This document shows, one piece after another, positions 53,685 to 64,000 of a stretch of DNA of 64,000 nt (positions within the stretch are counted from its first letter, which is position 1; every line of letters begins with the position of its first letter). Below the pieces are notes generated by a model. That model ran no database searches. It saw only the letters and a list, made by a program, of their open reading frames with translations, and was not told the DNA's origin. The DNA is from Gerris lacustris (taxonomy: Eukaryota; Arthropoda; Insecta; Hemiptera; Gerridae). The position numbers and the translations under genes were made by a program. Location of the stretch: positions 1,364,001-1,428,000 of the forward strand of contig OX578280.1 in NCBI GenBank assembly GCA_951217055.1. The letters run 5' to 3'.

Positions 53685-54662
53685 CAAGATAAAAAGAACT
53701 TTCATATACTACCTCAGAGTAAGGAAGGGGTAGAGGGAACAATACTATAGAATCAGGGTCTCAAAAACTGGTTCATTATGCGACACCCCTATACTAAACC
53801 TCCCAAGCGGCAGTTTGGTGAAACAGTATCGATATATCGATAAAAACTCAAAATTTATTGATGTCAGCTGATAAGGATAAGTATAATGTGATATTTTCTA
53901 TTTCTTACGACATTTAATATTTTAATACAGTTTTCTTTATAATTACATATATAATATGTACTTTAGTGTTTGTTGTTAACCGAATTAATTATCTAAAGGC
54001 AGTTACGTTGTTAATAACATGTAATAATTCCAGTTCCTATATAACCAAAAGCAATCTAATATAAAATAAAATCGTCTTCTAATGAAATCGCATCAGATTT
54101 TTTTCTTAAATATTTGATATTTTGACATATTTGACATTTCGATAATAAAACAATCAAACAAAGCACTTGACGTGTAAAGGTTTTGTTGACAAGCGTCCGT
54201 GGGCACGTAAGGACAAGGAATAGACCAATAAGACAAGGACCAGTAACCACGTGATCGTGCAGTTGTCACTTTAGTTCGGATTGAGCTCGCTTGAGAGGTT
54301 TAGTATATGGGTGTCGCATAATGAACCACTTTTCAAATCTCATTGCTCTCTCTACCCCTTCCTTACTCTGAGTATACTACATTTTTAAATTTTCCTGGTG
54401 GATTTCCTTATCTGTCACTGGTCGTGTTTGTTTACGATTTATTTTGAATTTAACCACCTATATATTTAAGATATTTATTGATTTATCGACTAATAGAAAT
54501 AATTTGGTAAATCTAATTACTGATTGTTGTACTGTCATCGGAAATACAACATCTGAGCAAGTTTCAGCTTTCTACTTAATCAGGAAATTAGTTAAAAATC
54601 GATTGTAAGATTTTCACCGGACAATCGAACAAACAAGAAAGCAAGCTAATAAAAACGTAGTA
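53685..54662 (+). repeat. Dispersed repeat family R, copy 3 (split by a MITE)
   Basis: AAGATAAAAAGAACTTTCAT precedes the MITE. TTTTTAAATTTTCC and, further on, GAAATTAGTTAAAAATCGAT and AGAAAGCAAGCTAATAAAAA follow it, in R order. Confidence 0.75.
53705..54380. mobile_element. Long-TIR MITE, 660 bp, 8-bp target duplication
   Basis: The element is 53713-54372; TATACTAC flanks it at 53705-53712 and 54373-54380. The TIRs are about 85 bp: CTCAGAGTAAGGAAGGGGTA outermost and TGGTTCATTATGCGACACCC inside, inverted at the right. R copies 1 and 2 have the corresponding undivided target. An 8-bp duplication fits hAT, P or Merlin elements, but the terminal bases do not decide among them. No transposase. 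Confidence 0.88.
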
Positions 54663-55772
54663 ATAATTATGAAGGCTTTAGACAAACAACTTTTAAGTCG
54701 TATATAGCAGTAATTTTATCATAATATTTGTTTTGTTAATATTAATTATTTTAAGATTTGTTTTGTGTGAGAAGAATATAATAAGAAACACCCAAATCAA
54801 TAAATCATTAAATAACTTCTCAGTAGTGGACGGACATTGGAATATTTCCAATCGTGTATCGAAATGCATACGAATCCAACCGAAAGCCTTGGTACGACGA
54901 GAAACAAAAATCTAAAACAATTATTTGAAAAGTTTTTGACTCGGTGAAAAGTTCTTTTGCGAGTTTCATAAATTCCTAAACACTTGGTTTTAATTAAAAA
55001 TGTGATTTAATTATTAAAAGTTAATACAGAGTTTTTTTGCAAACACGTTTTTTTAGGGTTATGAATAAACGGGGCGGTAACAATTTCATAAACTAATATG
55101 GACTATAATTAAAAAAGATTTAAAACTTACATAACACTTAGAGCTTCGTATAAAAGGTTTAAAAACAGAATCTTGTGATTTACCTGCAACAAAATAAAAG
55201 AAATAAAATAATTAGAAAGATAGACGAAATAATAAAAAATTGATGGAATTGAATTTCTTTTTGAAATCTGTGTAAGGTTAATAGCAAGGTTTTCTAAATC
55301 TTTGTAGAAGTGGGACCGGTGTCTAAGTGTTTGTCGAATCTCATTTCGAGGGATGCCTGAGACTCGAGGTGAAATTACATTAGGGCAAATGATCGAGTTA
55401 TAAAATGCACGCCTTCTGGCGAACCACTTTTCATTTATATTACAAGTCGGGATAGGGGAGAACCCACTCAGACATGGAATTTAAAATAACCCTTCGACCT
55501 GGCTAACCCCCCCCCCCCTTGCTGAAACTTAAATTCAACATTAAACCGTCTCCCCTTGAAAATGCTAATGTGAAAATACAGTTTAAAGTTTATGTGGTGA
55601 TTTTCGACGGGTGTCTCTTTCCAAACATTTTGCATAAATAATATATAAACTGACATTTTCTAGTAAATTAATATTCTTATAGCCATGTAGCTAATAAATT
55701 TCACTACAAATAACATAATAAGTTTTAATTAGGTTCATCCAATCTTGAATTAATAAACAGTCTGCTTTTTTT
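54663..55772. other. Unassigned AT-rich sequence
   Basis: A C-run lies at about 55508-55518. No gene. Confidence 0.45.
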
Positions 55773-56430
55773 AGGGTCCGTAGGCAAAACCAAGGACCCT
55801 TATATTTTCCTGCGTGTGTCTGTGCGTCCGTCCTCTCGCGTGCTCTCACGGCTACACCTTTCTTCAGATCACTTTGAAATTTGGCATGTATGTGTCTTGT
55901 ACCTGCCCACATATTTTAAAAATATAGCGACATAAAAAAAATATTTTTCAAAAAAATTAGGGTAAAAAAACTTAAGGGTTAAATTTTTTTTATTTTTTTT
56001 CGACATCGTGAGGGGTATCATATGAAAGGGTACGTCGAGCTGATTACAAAAATATATAATTCTTTGGTTATAACTTTGATAGGGCGAGCGTAGGAAAGTT
56101 TGAAGTGGGTGTGAAACATGTCCCCCCCCCCTCTATCTCGCTTATGTGAAGTGCAAAAAATCTGAAAATATTCCTGAATATTCTTTGACCAAAAGTAAAA
56201 ATACCACTTTTTGAAAATTTCAAAACAAACATTATTTCATTTTTTATTGACAAATACTTTTTTTTATAATTATGGTCTTTTCGATGTATTTATATGGTTG
56301 TAGTCCGGTTCAGTGGCAAAAAAATACTTTATCAGAGTGTGTTTTGAGAATATCAGACCCTTAGAATGGTTCAAAATAAGCTTTTTAGCATTTTAAAAAA
56401 ACACTGTTTATACACTTTACAGTTAAACAC
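55773..56430 (+). repeat. Dispersed repeat family H, copy 2
   Basis: Hairpin AGGGTCCGTAGGCAAAACCA-AGGACCCT, TGTGTCTGTGCGTCCGTCC, TTTGAAATTTGGCATGTATG, GAGCGTAGGAAAGTTTGAAG, then a right extension (GAGAATATCAGACCC, AGCTTTTTAGCATTTTAAAA) that is missing from copy 1. Confidence 0.85.
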
Positions 56431-57099
56431 TATATAGTGTGGCCTACTCTTTTTTTATGTAGCTCTATATCTTTAACTTCCCACAGTTATCTCCTATGTT
56501 TACTATGTCATCCTATGCATTATTATTAGCTTCAAAAAATTTAAAAAAAAAAAAAAAAAAATGAAATAATAATTATCAAGTTATATTTATTTTTGTATTT
56601 CTATGATTTGTTACTATATTTGTGAAGTGTTGTTATTTTAATTTCCAATTTGTTTTTGTTTCGTTTCTCTCTGTATTATTTACACTTAAATGTATTTAAA
56701 ATGTATTTAAATTGTACACCCCTTAGCAGGGAAATTTTGTTTCCATAAGCAAATAAAGATTATTTAATGAACAGTGTAAAACAAAAGAGCAATATGATAA
56801 ATGAATTTATTAATAGAGTAGTTAAAATAACTCGACAATCTATTAAATACACATTCGATAACTAGTGATAATTTTGATAAACCGACTGAAATTTAAATTA
56901 AAATTATTGATAAATTTCCATTTTTTTCCCCAAGAAATACTAGTGAAACTAATGGATATGTACCTTATCTTTGTAAACAGGTTTAAAAGTTGTACAGCAC
57001 CTTTATTCGGGCAACACGGACTATGAATTGTAAATCATGATTGACTCTATATTCTTGAGATGGGGGTTGAGATATAGATGTATCATTGTTGTCCAAGGG

Positions 57100-58140
57100 T
57101 TCGCTGTTACGACTGCACGATGTAAAATCGTCAAACTTCAATTTCACAGTGCATTTTTATAGAACGTGACTGAATAATTCCGAGATGAATCCGAATGGGA
57201 GAACTAGAACTAGCTTTAGAAACGAGAGGACGAGTTTCTCGGCATATAAGTTTTCTCGAGTACAAAAACAAACAGGAGTTGGAACTGTTTGGGAATTTGA
57301 TGTTTGTCGTCTGCTGCAGGAAACCGGATTAAAGTGAATACTCAAGAAGGTACGGGGGGGGGGGGGGGGGGGTGAGTTAGAGAGACGAGACCGTCTCCTC
57401 AAATATTCATCAGTAGGCCCAAACCGCTTCCTTTTCTCTCCGTATCCGCTCCTAGAGAGCTTTCCACGCTTTCCTTAACATCCACATCTAGCTCGTCTTA
57501 GCTCACGAGCAATCAATCTCGAGCGTTTTATCCGATGAAGCGCCGACGCCGAGAGAATCGGCAAATAGGGCAAACCTATTCCACAGAACCGGGGTTACAG
57601 TCGAAAATCGACCTTTTCAAGTATTCAAAACAATCGAAATGGAGAGAGAAATTCCCTTGGTAAACAAGGGCCCCGACATCTCCACGGTTCCGGTATTGTG
57701 CTGTCGGATTACGGACGGCGTCTCGATGTCGGTGGAGTCAGGACCGACGATAAAATCCTCCACGTCTATTCCCTTACGGATGGAAAACAACGGTGGGGCC
57801 CGTTTTCAGGAAGGCCCGATACAAAATGTCGCGGGTATAATTGTCGAGGAAGGTTAATGGACCAATGTGGTTTGGGCGGTGTGAATGGTTGTTTGCTCTG
57901 ATTGGGTGAACGCGGCGCCCCCCCGGACAAAGGCTCCGGGTCCAGACGCAATTACTCCACGGCACAGATGCAATTACGACTGCGGCCCCCGCCGATAATA
58001 CACTCCATTAGCTATTATACCCAGCACTGCTTCGAAACCTTCATCAACCCGACCGTAATATGACTCCACATCGATAAGCAACAGATTCAACTGTCATCCT
58101 GTACAACGACATTCCTAGTCTATTTGAAATTCTCATCCAA
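57100..58140. other. GC-richer unique segment between inverted H copies
   Basis: A poly-G of about 18 lies at 57354-57372. From there to 58090 the composition is clearly GC-richer than the surroundings, with no partner elsewhere in the window. Overlapping frames of 60-81 codons at 57157-57965 lie on both strands without family features. It may be a captured or neighbouring piece of host DNA (exon, UTR or regulatory), but nothing proves a gene. Confidence 0.4.
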
Positions 58141-58159
58141 CGTTATAGAATATCAAATA

Positions 58160-58948
58160 AAAAGGTCAAGTGTGTTCTAGTCAGCACACAGTGAGATCCG
58201 TGGGCAACACAGTATTTGTTTAAGTACCTATTGGTGCTTTTTAAAATGCTAAAAAGCCTACTTTGAACTCCTATGGGTCTGATATTCTCAAAACAGTGAA
58301 CCGGACTATAAACATATAAATACATCCAAAAGAGCAACATTATAAAAAAATAACGTACCTATTTTCTCAATAAGAACAAAAAAATTTTTTTTCGAAATTT
58401 CCTAAAAGTAGTATCTTTACTTTTGGTTGAAGAATGTTCAGGACTTTTTTCAGAATTTTTGCACTTCATAAGTGAGATAGAGGGGGGTGGGTCACTTTTC
58501 ACACCAACTTCAAACTTGCCTACGCTCGCCCTATCAAAGTTATAACCAAAAAATTATATATTTTTGTAATCAGCTCGATGTACCCTTTCATACGATACCC
58601 CACGCACGGTGTCCAGAAGAAATAATAATTTGTTTACCCTTATTTTTAATGAAAAATAATTTTTTAAGGTCACTATATCTTTAAAATGTGTGGGTAGGTA
58701 CTATACATATACATGCCTAATTACTATATATAATTACTACATAATATACTATACTATACATGTATAATTACTATACTACTATACTATACTATACATAATT
58801 ACTATACATATATGCCTAATAAAAATACACAAGCCTAATTTCAAAGTATTCGGACGATACTGTCACCGTGAGAGCAAGCGGCAGACGGACGGACGGACAG
58901 ACAGACACACGCAAGAAAATATAAGGGTCCTTGGTTTTGCCTACGGAA
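58160..58948 (-). repeat. Dispersed repeat family H, copy 3
   Basis: Reverse of copy 2: GTCTGATATTCTCAAAACAG, TTGAAGAATGTTCAGGACTT, GCCTACGCTCGCCCTATCAA, GACGGACGGACAGACAGACA and AAGGGTCCTTGGTTTTGCCT at the hairpin. A stretch of TACTATA repeats at about 58700-58810 interrupts it. Confidence 0.8.
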
Positions 58949-59199
58949 TAATAAAACCAACAATATCATACGGTGACCAAGTTGCCTCAGCGAGATTTTG
59001 AAGTTCTGTCGCGGCCAAATAGTAAAAATCACGTCAAGCACTTGCCACCAACCTACTAAAAGGGTTTCTTCAGTCATTAAATTCCCTACTTTTTTTGTTA
59101 CGTAAATATGTATAAAAAGTTGCCCTTTAGAGGAGCAGGGTGTACATAATATCATTTAGCATCATAGGTGTGCACTTATTTGCTTCTTTTGGGGGTAAA

Positions 59200-59798
59200 A
59201 TAGTAGTAATAAATTTGGGAAACGCGATGAATATTTGTGATCTGCATTTCAATACCTTTAAAATGATACACCACTCAAAAATTTCAACAAATAGAAATTT
59301 TAGGTCACCATAGTTACGGCCACCTAAAATTTCAAAAAATTTAAATTTTTTATATGAATTCCCGGGAATATCTTTGGCCCACAGAAAAGTATATTTATAT
59401 TTTTTTTTGTGGCCTTTCCTTATAGGATAGCTGGGAGGTGGACATTTATTTAAGTTTTGTTTTAATTATTTCATGGGTAAAATGGCCGCCATTTTGGGAA
59501 ACGCGATATAGATTTGTGATCTACATTTCAATACCTTCGAAATGATACCCCAATCAAAAATTATATAAACTATAAAATACATATTGTGATCAGTTGGCGA
59601 TTGCTCGCTGATCGATGAAATTTCGATTTTTTAAGTTCACTATATTTTTCCAATTTTTGGACAAAAAAATGTATCTTGTTTACAAAATTTCAAATCACTA
59701 TAGCTACAAAAGGTTGGGTTGTGTGATTTTTGAAGTGACGGACGGACGGATGTATTACCAAAAGCATAAGGGTTTCTAGGACGACCTCGAAACCCTAA
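59200..59798 (+). repeat. Dispersed repeat family D
   Basis: It has two related subunits (AATACCTTTAAAATGATACACC near 59250 and AATACCTTCGAAATGATACCCC near 59531, each after a GAT(C)TGCATTT/CTACATTT block). Then come GTGACGGACGGACGGATGTA and the hairpin AGGGTTTCTAGG...CGAAACCCT at about 59767-59796. The plan matches family H with different sequence. Confidence 0.65.
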
Positions 59799-60477
59799 AA
59801 ATGCTCTACTCAACTATTCGTCCTCTATAATTATATATCCATATAAAATTAAGAACCAGGGTTTTCCAAACGCCAGGGTTTTCCAAACGCGAAAACATGA
59901 ACAACTTTTGGGAAACCCAAAAATTGTTTATGTTTTCTCCCTCGGAACAATATTTATATAAAAGTAATATCCAAAAAGCAAACACTAATATTTCTTTGAG
60001 CAGCAAAAAAATATATATAATATATAAATATTATTTACAAAAAAGACCCAAAGAAGAATATGAAATTACGCTTTACTTTTGTTTTAAAGATTAAAAATAA
60101 ATAGAGAATTTAATATTTTCTTAGCGAGTCCAAGATAGCAAAAACCTATCTTGTTTCAATTCTCAAAGGAAAATTGAGATACTAATTAAAAAATTAAACG
60201 GCCGAAAAAAATGAAAAATAAAAAAAAATCAGATACGCTAGTTAATTTACTTCCATCGTATTTTTTTTTTTTTTTTTTTCTTCCTCTTACATTTTGAATA
60301 TATTTTTTTTTTTTTTAAATTAAAAAAAAATTAAATTAAAAATTCAAAGATTAAAAAGGAATAAGTCTGAAGCCCCAGACCTTTTATGTTAAAAATAATA
60401 GGAGAGGAAAAGGCAGAAATAGGGCAAACATTAGCTCAAAAGAATTTTTATAAAGTATCCCAATTGTAAATAAGAAA
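59799..60477. other. AT-rich low-complexity sequence
   Basis: The phrase AGGGTTTTCCAAACGC is repeated at about 59858 and 59875. Poly-T at 60242-60262 and mixed A/T runs follow. No gene. Confidence 0.5.
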
Positions 60478-60960
60478 AAATCTGTTCGAGACAAACTTTC
60501 TCATACACGTAGTTCTAAGCCCAGTGTTTTCCATTTATTAGTCTTTCGTGTTTTCGTAGATACATTTAATTATTATTGAACATTTCATTAAAAAATGTTC
60601 ATCATGAAAATAATTATCATCATAAAAATAACCTCTCCTTGGCGGGGGATCCAACCCGGTCTCTCTTCGTCCGCTTATAAAGCTATTTTCTCAGGAACTA
60701 GATTTTTCCCGGGAAAACGGCTTATACTGTTAGATATGTATTTAAATGGACTACATTTTAGATTTTTTAAATCAAAATTGTCGGAACCGTTTTCGAGAAA
60801 TGTTTTTTTCTAGAGTTTTTGGGGGGTAGCGTCCTCAAATTTGGAGCTAACATTAATTTCTCGATTTTACCTCGGGGTATGATTGTTCTGAACATTAAAA
60901 CCAAATTGCTTCAAAATTGGCCTAGTATAGTTTAGACTCCAAGGGTCTACACAGACGACA
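60478..60960 (+). repeat. Dispersed repeat family A, copy truncated by minisatellite
   Basis: TTCGAGACAAACTTTCTCAT, GGCGGGGGATCCAACCCGGT, CTCAGGAACTAGATTTTTCC and CCTCGGGGTATGATTGTTCT follow family order until TCTACACAGACGACAAAC, where the CAGA run should be; the 10-bp minisatellite starts 20 bp later. Confidence 0.8.
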
Positions 60961-60979
60961 AACTGGGATTAGTTAAAAT

Positions 60980-61444
60980 AACCACCTCTAACTACTTCTA
61001 ACCACCTCTAACAACCTCTAACCACCTCTAACCACCTCTAACCACCTCTAACCACCTCTAACTACCTCTAACCACCTCTAACCACCTCTAACTACCTCTA
61101 ACCACCTCTAACCACCTCTAACCACCTCTAACTACCTCTAACTACCTCTAACCACCTCTAACTACCTCTAACCACCTCTAACCACCTCTAACCACCTCTA
61201 ACCACCTCTAACCGCCTCTAACCGCCTCTAACCACCTCTAACTACCTCTAACCACCTCTAACCACCTCTAACCACCTCTAACCACCTCTAACCACCTCTA
61301 ACTACCTCTAACTACTTCTAACCACCTCTAACCACTTCCAATTACTTCTAACCACCTCTAACAATATACCTCTAACCCCCTCTAACTACTTCTGACCACC
61401 TCTAACTACCTCTAACCACATCTAACTACCTCTAACCACCTCTG
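60980..61444 (-). repeat. 10-bp minisatellite, locus 3 (AACCACCTCT)
   Basis: About 46 decamers, consensus AACCACCTCT, the complement of the arrays at 13708 and 39571, with AACTACCTCT as the main variant. Confidence 0.95.
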
Positions 61445-62029
61445 AAATGTTACGGTAACACCTAAAATTATAGTAATGGAAAAACTGAAAACAAAAGTTT
61501 TCACAAATAAACTTTAACAAAGCAGATTAACCACATTCATATTTCTTTTCTAAATAAAATTTTGACTAAAATAAACTTTTCCCCTTCCTGATCTCAATAT
61601 CATTCATAACGGTTACAAACTCTGGAAAAATTATTAGATGGCTCGGTGTAAAATATATCTACATTCGTCATTACTTGTTTCAAACTGTTTCCGTTCCAAG
61701 TTTTGATAAATTGCATCAAATTACCGAAAATTAATATTGCTTGGTATTTTTTTTTCTCGCATCTCTACAACAAGAACTCGTCCATTTTCATTAAACTCAT
61801 AAAACATTTCCCCCGCAGAGTTAATTCTTTTTTTCTACCATTCTTTTTTTCTAGTATAGAGTTGATCCTAAAAGTTGAACTAAAAATTTAAAAATCAAAA
61901 TCAATAATAAATGGAAAACAACTTCATGCAGGCAATATAATTGTTATAAATTTAAACTACAATACATAATAGGTAATAATTAAAATAATAATTATATTTT
62001 AACAAAAAATTAAAAACAATTTTATCATA
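61445..62029. other. Unassigned AT-rich sequence
   Basis: No gene or repeat recognised. Confidence 0.4.
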
Positions 62030-62118
62030 GGAAAAATGAAATAGTCTTTTCATGTAAAATAAACATTTTACTAGCCAAAGCAGCTTTCAGCCTTCATAAG
62101 GCCATCATCAGTGCCTAA
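62030..62118 (-). repeat. Single-arm relative of the 11.5-kb hairpin element
   Basis: GGAAAAATGAAATAGTC, AGCCAAAGCAGCTTTCAGCC and GCCATCATCAGTGCCTAA match the left arm and loop of 11515-11656. On the minus strand CTGATGA (62111-62105), the GCCTT-ATG-AAGGC helix and GAAA (62088-62085) are kept. The right arm is missing. Confidence 0.8.
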
Positions 62119-62674
62119 CAACAAATAGAGATGATAAACCATGTAATGTAGCAAAACTTAAATACATACAAATAAAAACTAATCAATAAAAAACCTATTA
62201 TGGTGACTGATGGTCAATAATTATTAATAAAACAAATAACAAGTCAAAAAAATAATATAAAAATTCGAAACACTTGATATAGCAGAAACAACTAAACAAG
62301 ACATAAATTAAATACACGTATAAAAACTAACAATACAATAAATAATGAAAACTAAATAAAATTAAATTGATAAGTAATTTAGCAAAACCACGATATCAAT
62401 AAATAAATTTATAAACATATAAATCTACGAGATCACGAGATCAATAAAAAATAAATAATATAAAAATTATATAAATCTATTTATATATTATTTTCCTAAT
62501 TAGTTACTTTATTTTATTTATAATTATTATTTTATTAATTTATTAATTTCTTTATTAATTTATTCAGTTTTTGTGTAGTAAAGTAATATATTTTATAATA
62601 TTTTAATCGGAGTAATTTCTCGGCGGAGTCTGAGGGAACAGTCGTGTTCCTTAACTACAACCATCTGCTTTAAC
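62119..62674. other. Unassigned, extremely AT-rich sequence
   Basis: ACTAA/ATAAA-rich low complexity; nothing supported. Confidence 0.5.
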
Positions 62675-62920
62675 TATAAACTCATCATGATTAACTTTCT
62701 TCTCAATATTCAATACATTATTTATTGCAAGACGCTCGCTTCAATGATAAAAGAAAAATGCTTAACTCCGTTAAGTAAAAGCAGTTAGTAACTTTTAATT
62801 TTGTCTCTTTTCTGACTCCACAAAGTATAAGAAGTTAGCGTCGTATACTTAGCAGTGTGATTTTATAATTTATATTTCATGAAAAGCATAAGAAACTTCG
62901 CGACACCACACGTATTTTTT
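62675..62920 (+). repeat. Dispersed repeat family C, copy 2
   Basis: Matches 26545-26810: AAGACGCTCGCTTCAATGAT, TTTTGTCTCTTTTCTGACTC, AGTGTGATTTTATAATTTAT and TTCGCGACACCACACGTATT. Confidence 0.75.
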
Positions 62921-63394
62921 TATTTTTTTGATCTCAATCTTATGAAAGAGAAACAAGTTTTATTTATTTTAATGCTATTCCCCTTTTCAGTGTAATTAGT
63001 CATTATAAAGTTTCCGATAAGAGTCATGTTTGATCTTTCTGAATACTGAAGTAGTGAAAAGAAGCTCGCGGAGCCTTAGATAACCCCTCATCCAATATAA
63101 AATACACATACAAACTTCGCTTTTATAAAGTTTTACATTTTTATTCAATAATTGTAATTTAGTTAAAAATGTACGTACAAGGGCTATATCAAAAAGTTTA
63201 AAATTATTAACAAAATCCACTGGGGAAAACATCTAAATGGTATTCTAGACACATGAAATATTCAATTTTGCTGAGTTTTATTAACTTACCTTTAATTAAA
63301 AAGTAGAAACAAATTATTAATATTTATCTTTTATAACAACTTTTTGTCTTCAGTGGGTGCATTTTTATTTTTTTTTTTTTTTTTTTTTTTTATA
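62921..63394. other. Unassigned AT-rich sequence
   Basis: A T-run lies at about 63368-63391. The 78-codon minus-strand frame at 62996-63232 has no recognised features. Confidence 0.4.
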
Positions 63395-63955
63395 AATAGT
63401 CTGCCAATAAGTGTGGCACACAGCTTCCTCGAATCCTTTTTCGTATACTTTAACGAAGTTTACATTTTTTAATGTTTTCAGGATTTCGAAGGTCCTTCTC
63501 GAAACTCTTACACTCGTACGCCGAGAGTGATTTGTCTGTCTGTCTTTTGCGCTTCGTTTCATATCTCCCAAATCGTTATACGGTAAAAAGTTGAAATTTA
63601 AAACACTAGCGCCACTAATTGACACACACATAGGAAAAATATAGAGAAGTTAAAAATTTAATTTGCGCATGCGTGATTCCCAAAAATGTGGTTTTTTAAA
63701 TGTTCCTTTTTCGCGAGTCCTACAAAAAAGGTCCTTTGCGTCGGACCGCTGCGGTCGACCGTATTCGAGTTATACGGAAAAAACGGTTTTTTCCGTCTAA
63801 GAGCGGGCCCCAGGAGGTGTCCATAACCCGAAATTGTTTTCCGATGTCTGAAATGAATTTCTATCTTGGAATAATTAAAATAAGAGACATAACAAATGTG
63901 TGTTTCAGAACGATCACATAGCTTCCGTTACCTTCGGTAAGTTAGGAAGCAAAAA
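63395..63955 (+). repeat. Family E copy, diverged in the middle
   Basis: Start AGTCTGCCAATAAGTGTGGC and CACAGCTTCCTCGAATCC; end GATCACATAGCTTCCGTTAC then CTTCGGTAAGTTAGGAAGC. The middle differs from other copies and has its own GTCTGTCTGTC stretch near 63536 in opposite orientation, plus TTGCGTCGGACCGCTGCGGT. Confidence 0.75.
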
Positions 63956-64000
63956 TATTAAACGGAAAATTTTGATTAAAAATTAATTCATTAAAAATTA

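Larger units (their letters stand above)
55773..58948. mobile_element. Possible composite: inverted family H copies bounding 1.7 kb
   Basis: H copy 2 (55773-56430) and H copy 3 (about 58160-58948, reversed) have their hairpin ends facing outward and both extend inward to the same GGTTCA(G/C)TG...GAGAATATCAGACCC block. They act as about 650-790-bp terminal inverted repeats. I found no target duplication at the outer ends, so a chance pair of copies is also possible. Confidence 0.5.

Noticed and set aside
57157..57965. Coding exon in the GC-richer segment
   Set aside because: Five short frames overlap on both strands with no motif or splice pattern; kept only as an unexplained segment.

Overview
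The window reads as AT-rich, repeat-dense intergenic DNA of an animal, most probably an insect. Three things point there: an intact BEL/Pao LTR retrotransposon (a metazoan-only group), PIF/Harbinger- and piggyBac-type short DNA transposons, and 5S- and tRNA-derived short retroposons. The species cannot be named from the sequence alone. I find no convincing host protein-coding gene, functional tRNA gene or rRNA gene. Nearly all short open frames are simple-repeat translations, transposon fragments or antisense shadows.

The one full gene is the gag-pol polyprotein of a BEL/Pao element at 40952-46939. Its two 191-bp LTRs read as identical, it is flanked by a 5-bp duplication (AAAAC), and it has one unbroken 1843-codon frame from gag to the C-terminal domain. 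It therefore inserted recently and may still be competent. It sits inside an older dispersed repeat (family R) whose uninterrupted copy at 9092-9446 shows the empty target with a single AAAAC. A third R copy (53685-54662) is split by a different insertion, a 660-bp TIR element with an 8-bp duplication.

Region by region. 1-9 kb: families A, E and S, a TA-flanked MITE (5257-5688), a TAA-flanked MITE nested in S (7112-7275), and a TTAA-flanked piggyBac-like MITE (7318-8246) that itself holds a TAA-flanked MITE. 9-20 kb: first R copy, a tRNA-derived SINE beside long (TA)n tracts, a perfect 50-bp hairpin with a hammerhead-like core, a 10-bp minisatellite, a LINE remnant, a palindromic SINE, a 33-bp minisatellite, and a short retroposed unit with a 14-bp duplication. 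18-26 kb: families E, F, P and B, a 5S-derived retroposon with its body repeated three times, and several MITEs. 26-40 kb: families C, G, B, A and E, a deleted PIF/Harbinger element with the start of its transposase, and a second 10-bp minisatellite. 40-47 kb: the BEL/Pao element. 47-64 kb: families E, A, G, H, R, D and C, a 3.2-kb block bounded by inverted H copies around a GC-richer unique segment, and a third 10-bp minisatellite.

Two themes stand out. First, several insertions can be checked inside this window, because another copy of the host repeat keeps the empty site. Second, several otherwise unrelated dispersed families (A, D, E, F, H) share one plan: a terminal hairpin about 50-150 bp from a short run of CAGA or CGGA tetranucleotides. 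That looks like a common but poorly classified type of non-autonomous element. Family letters are labels made for this annotation, not database names.
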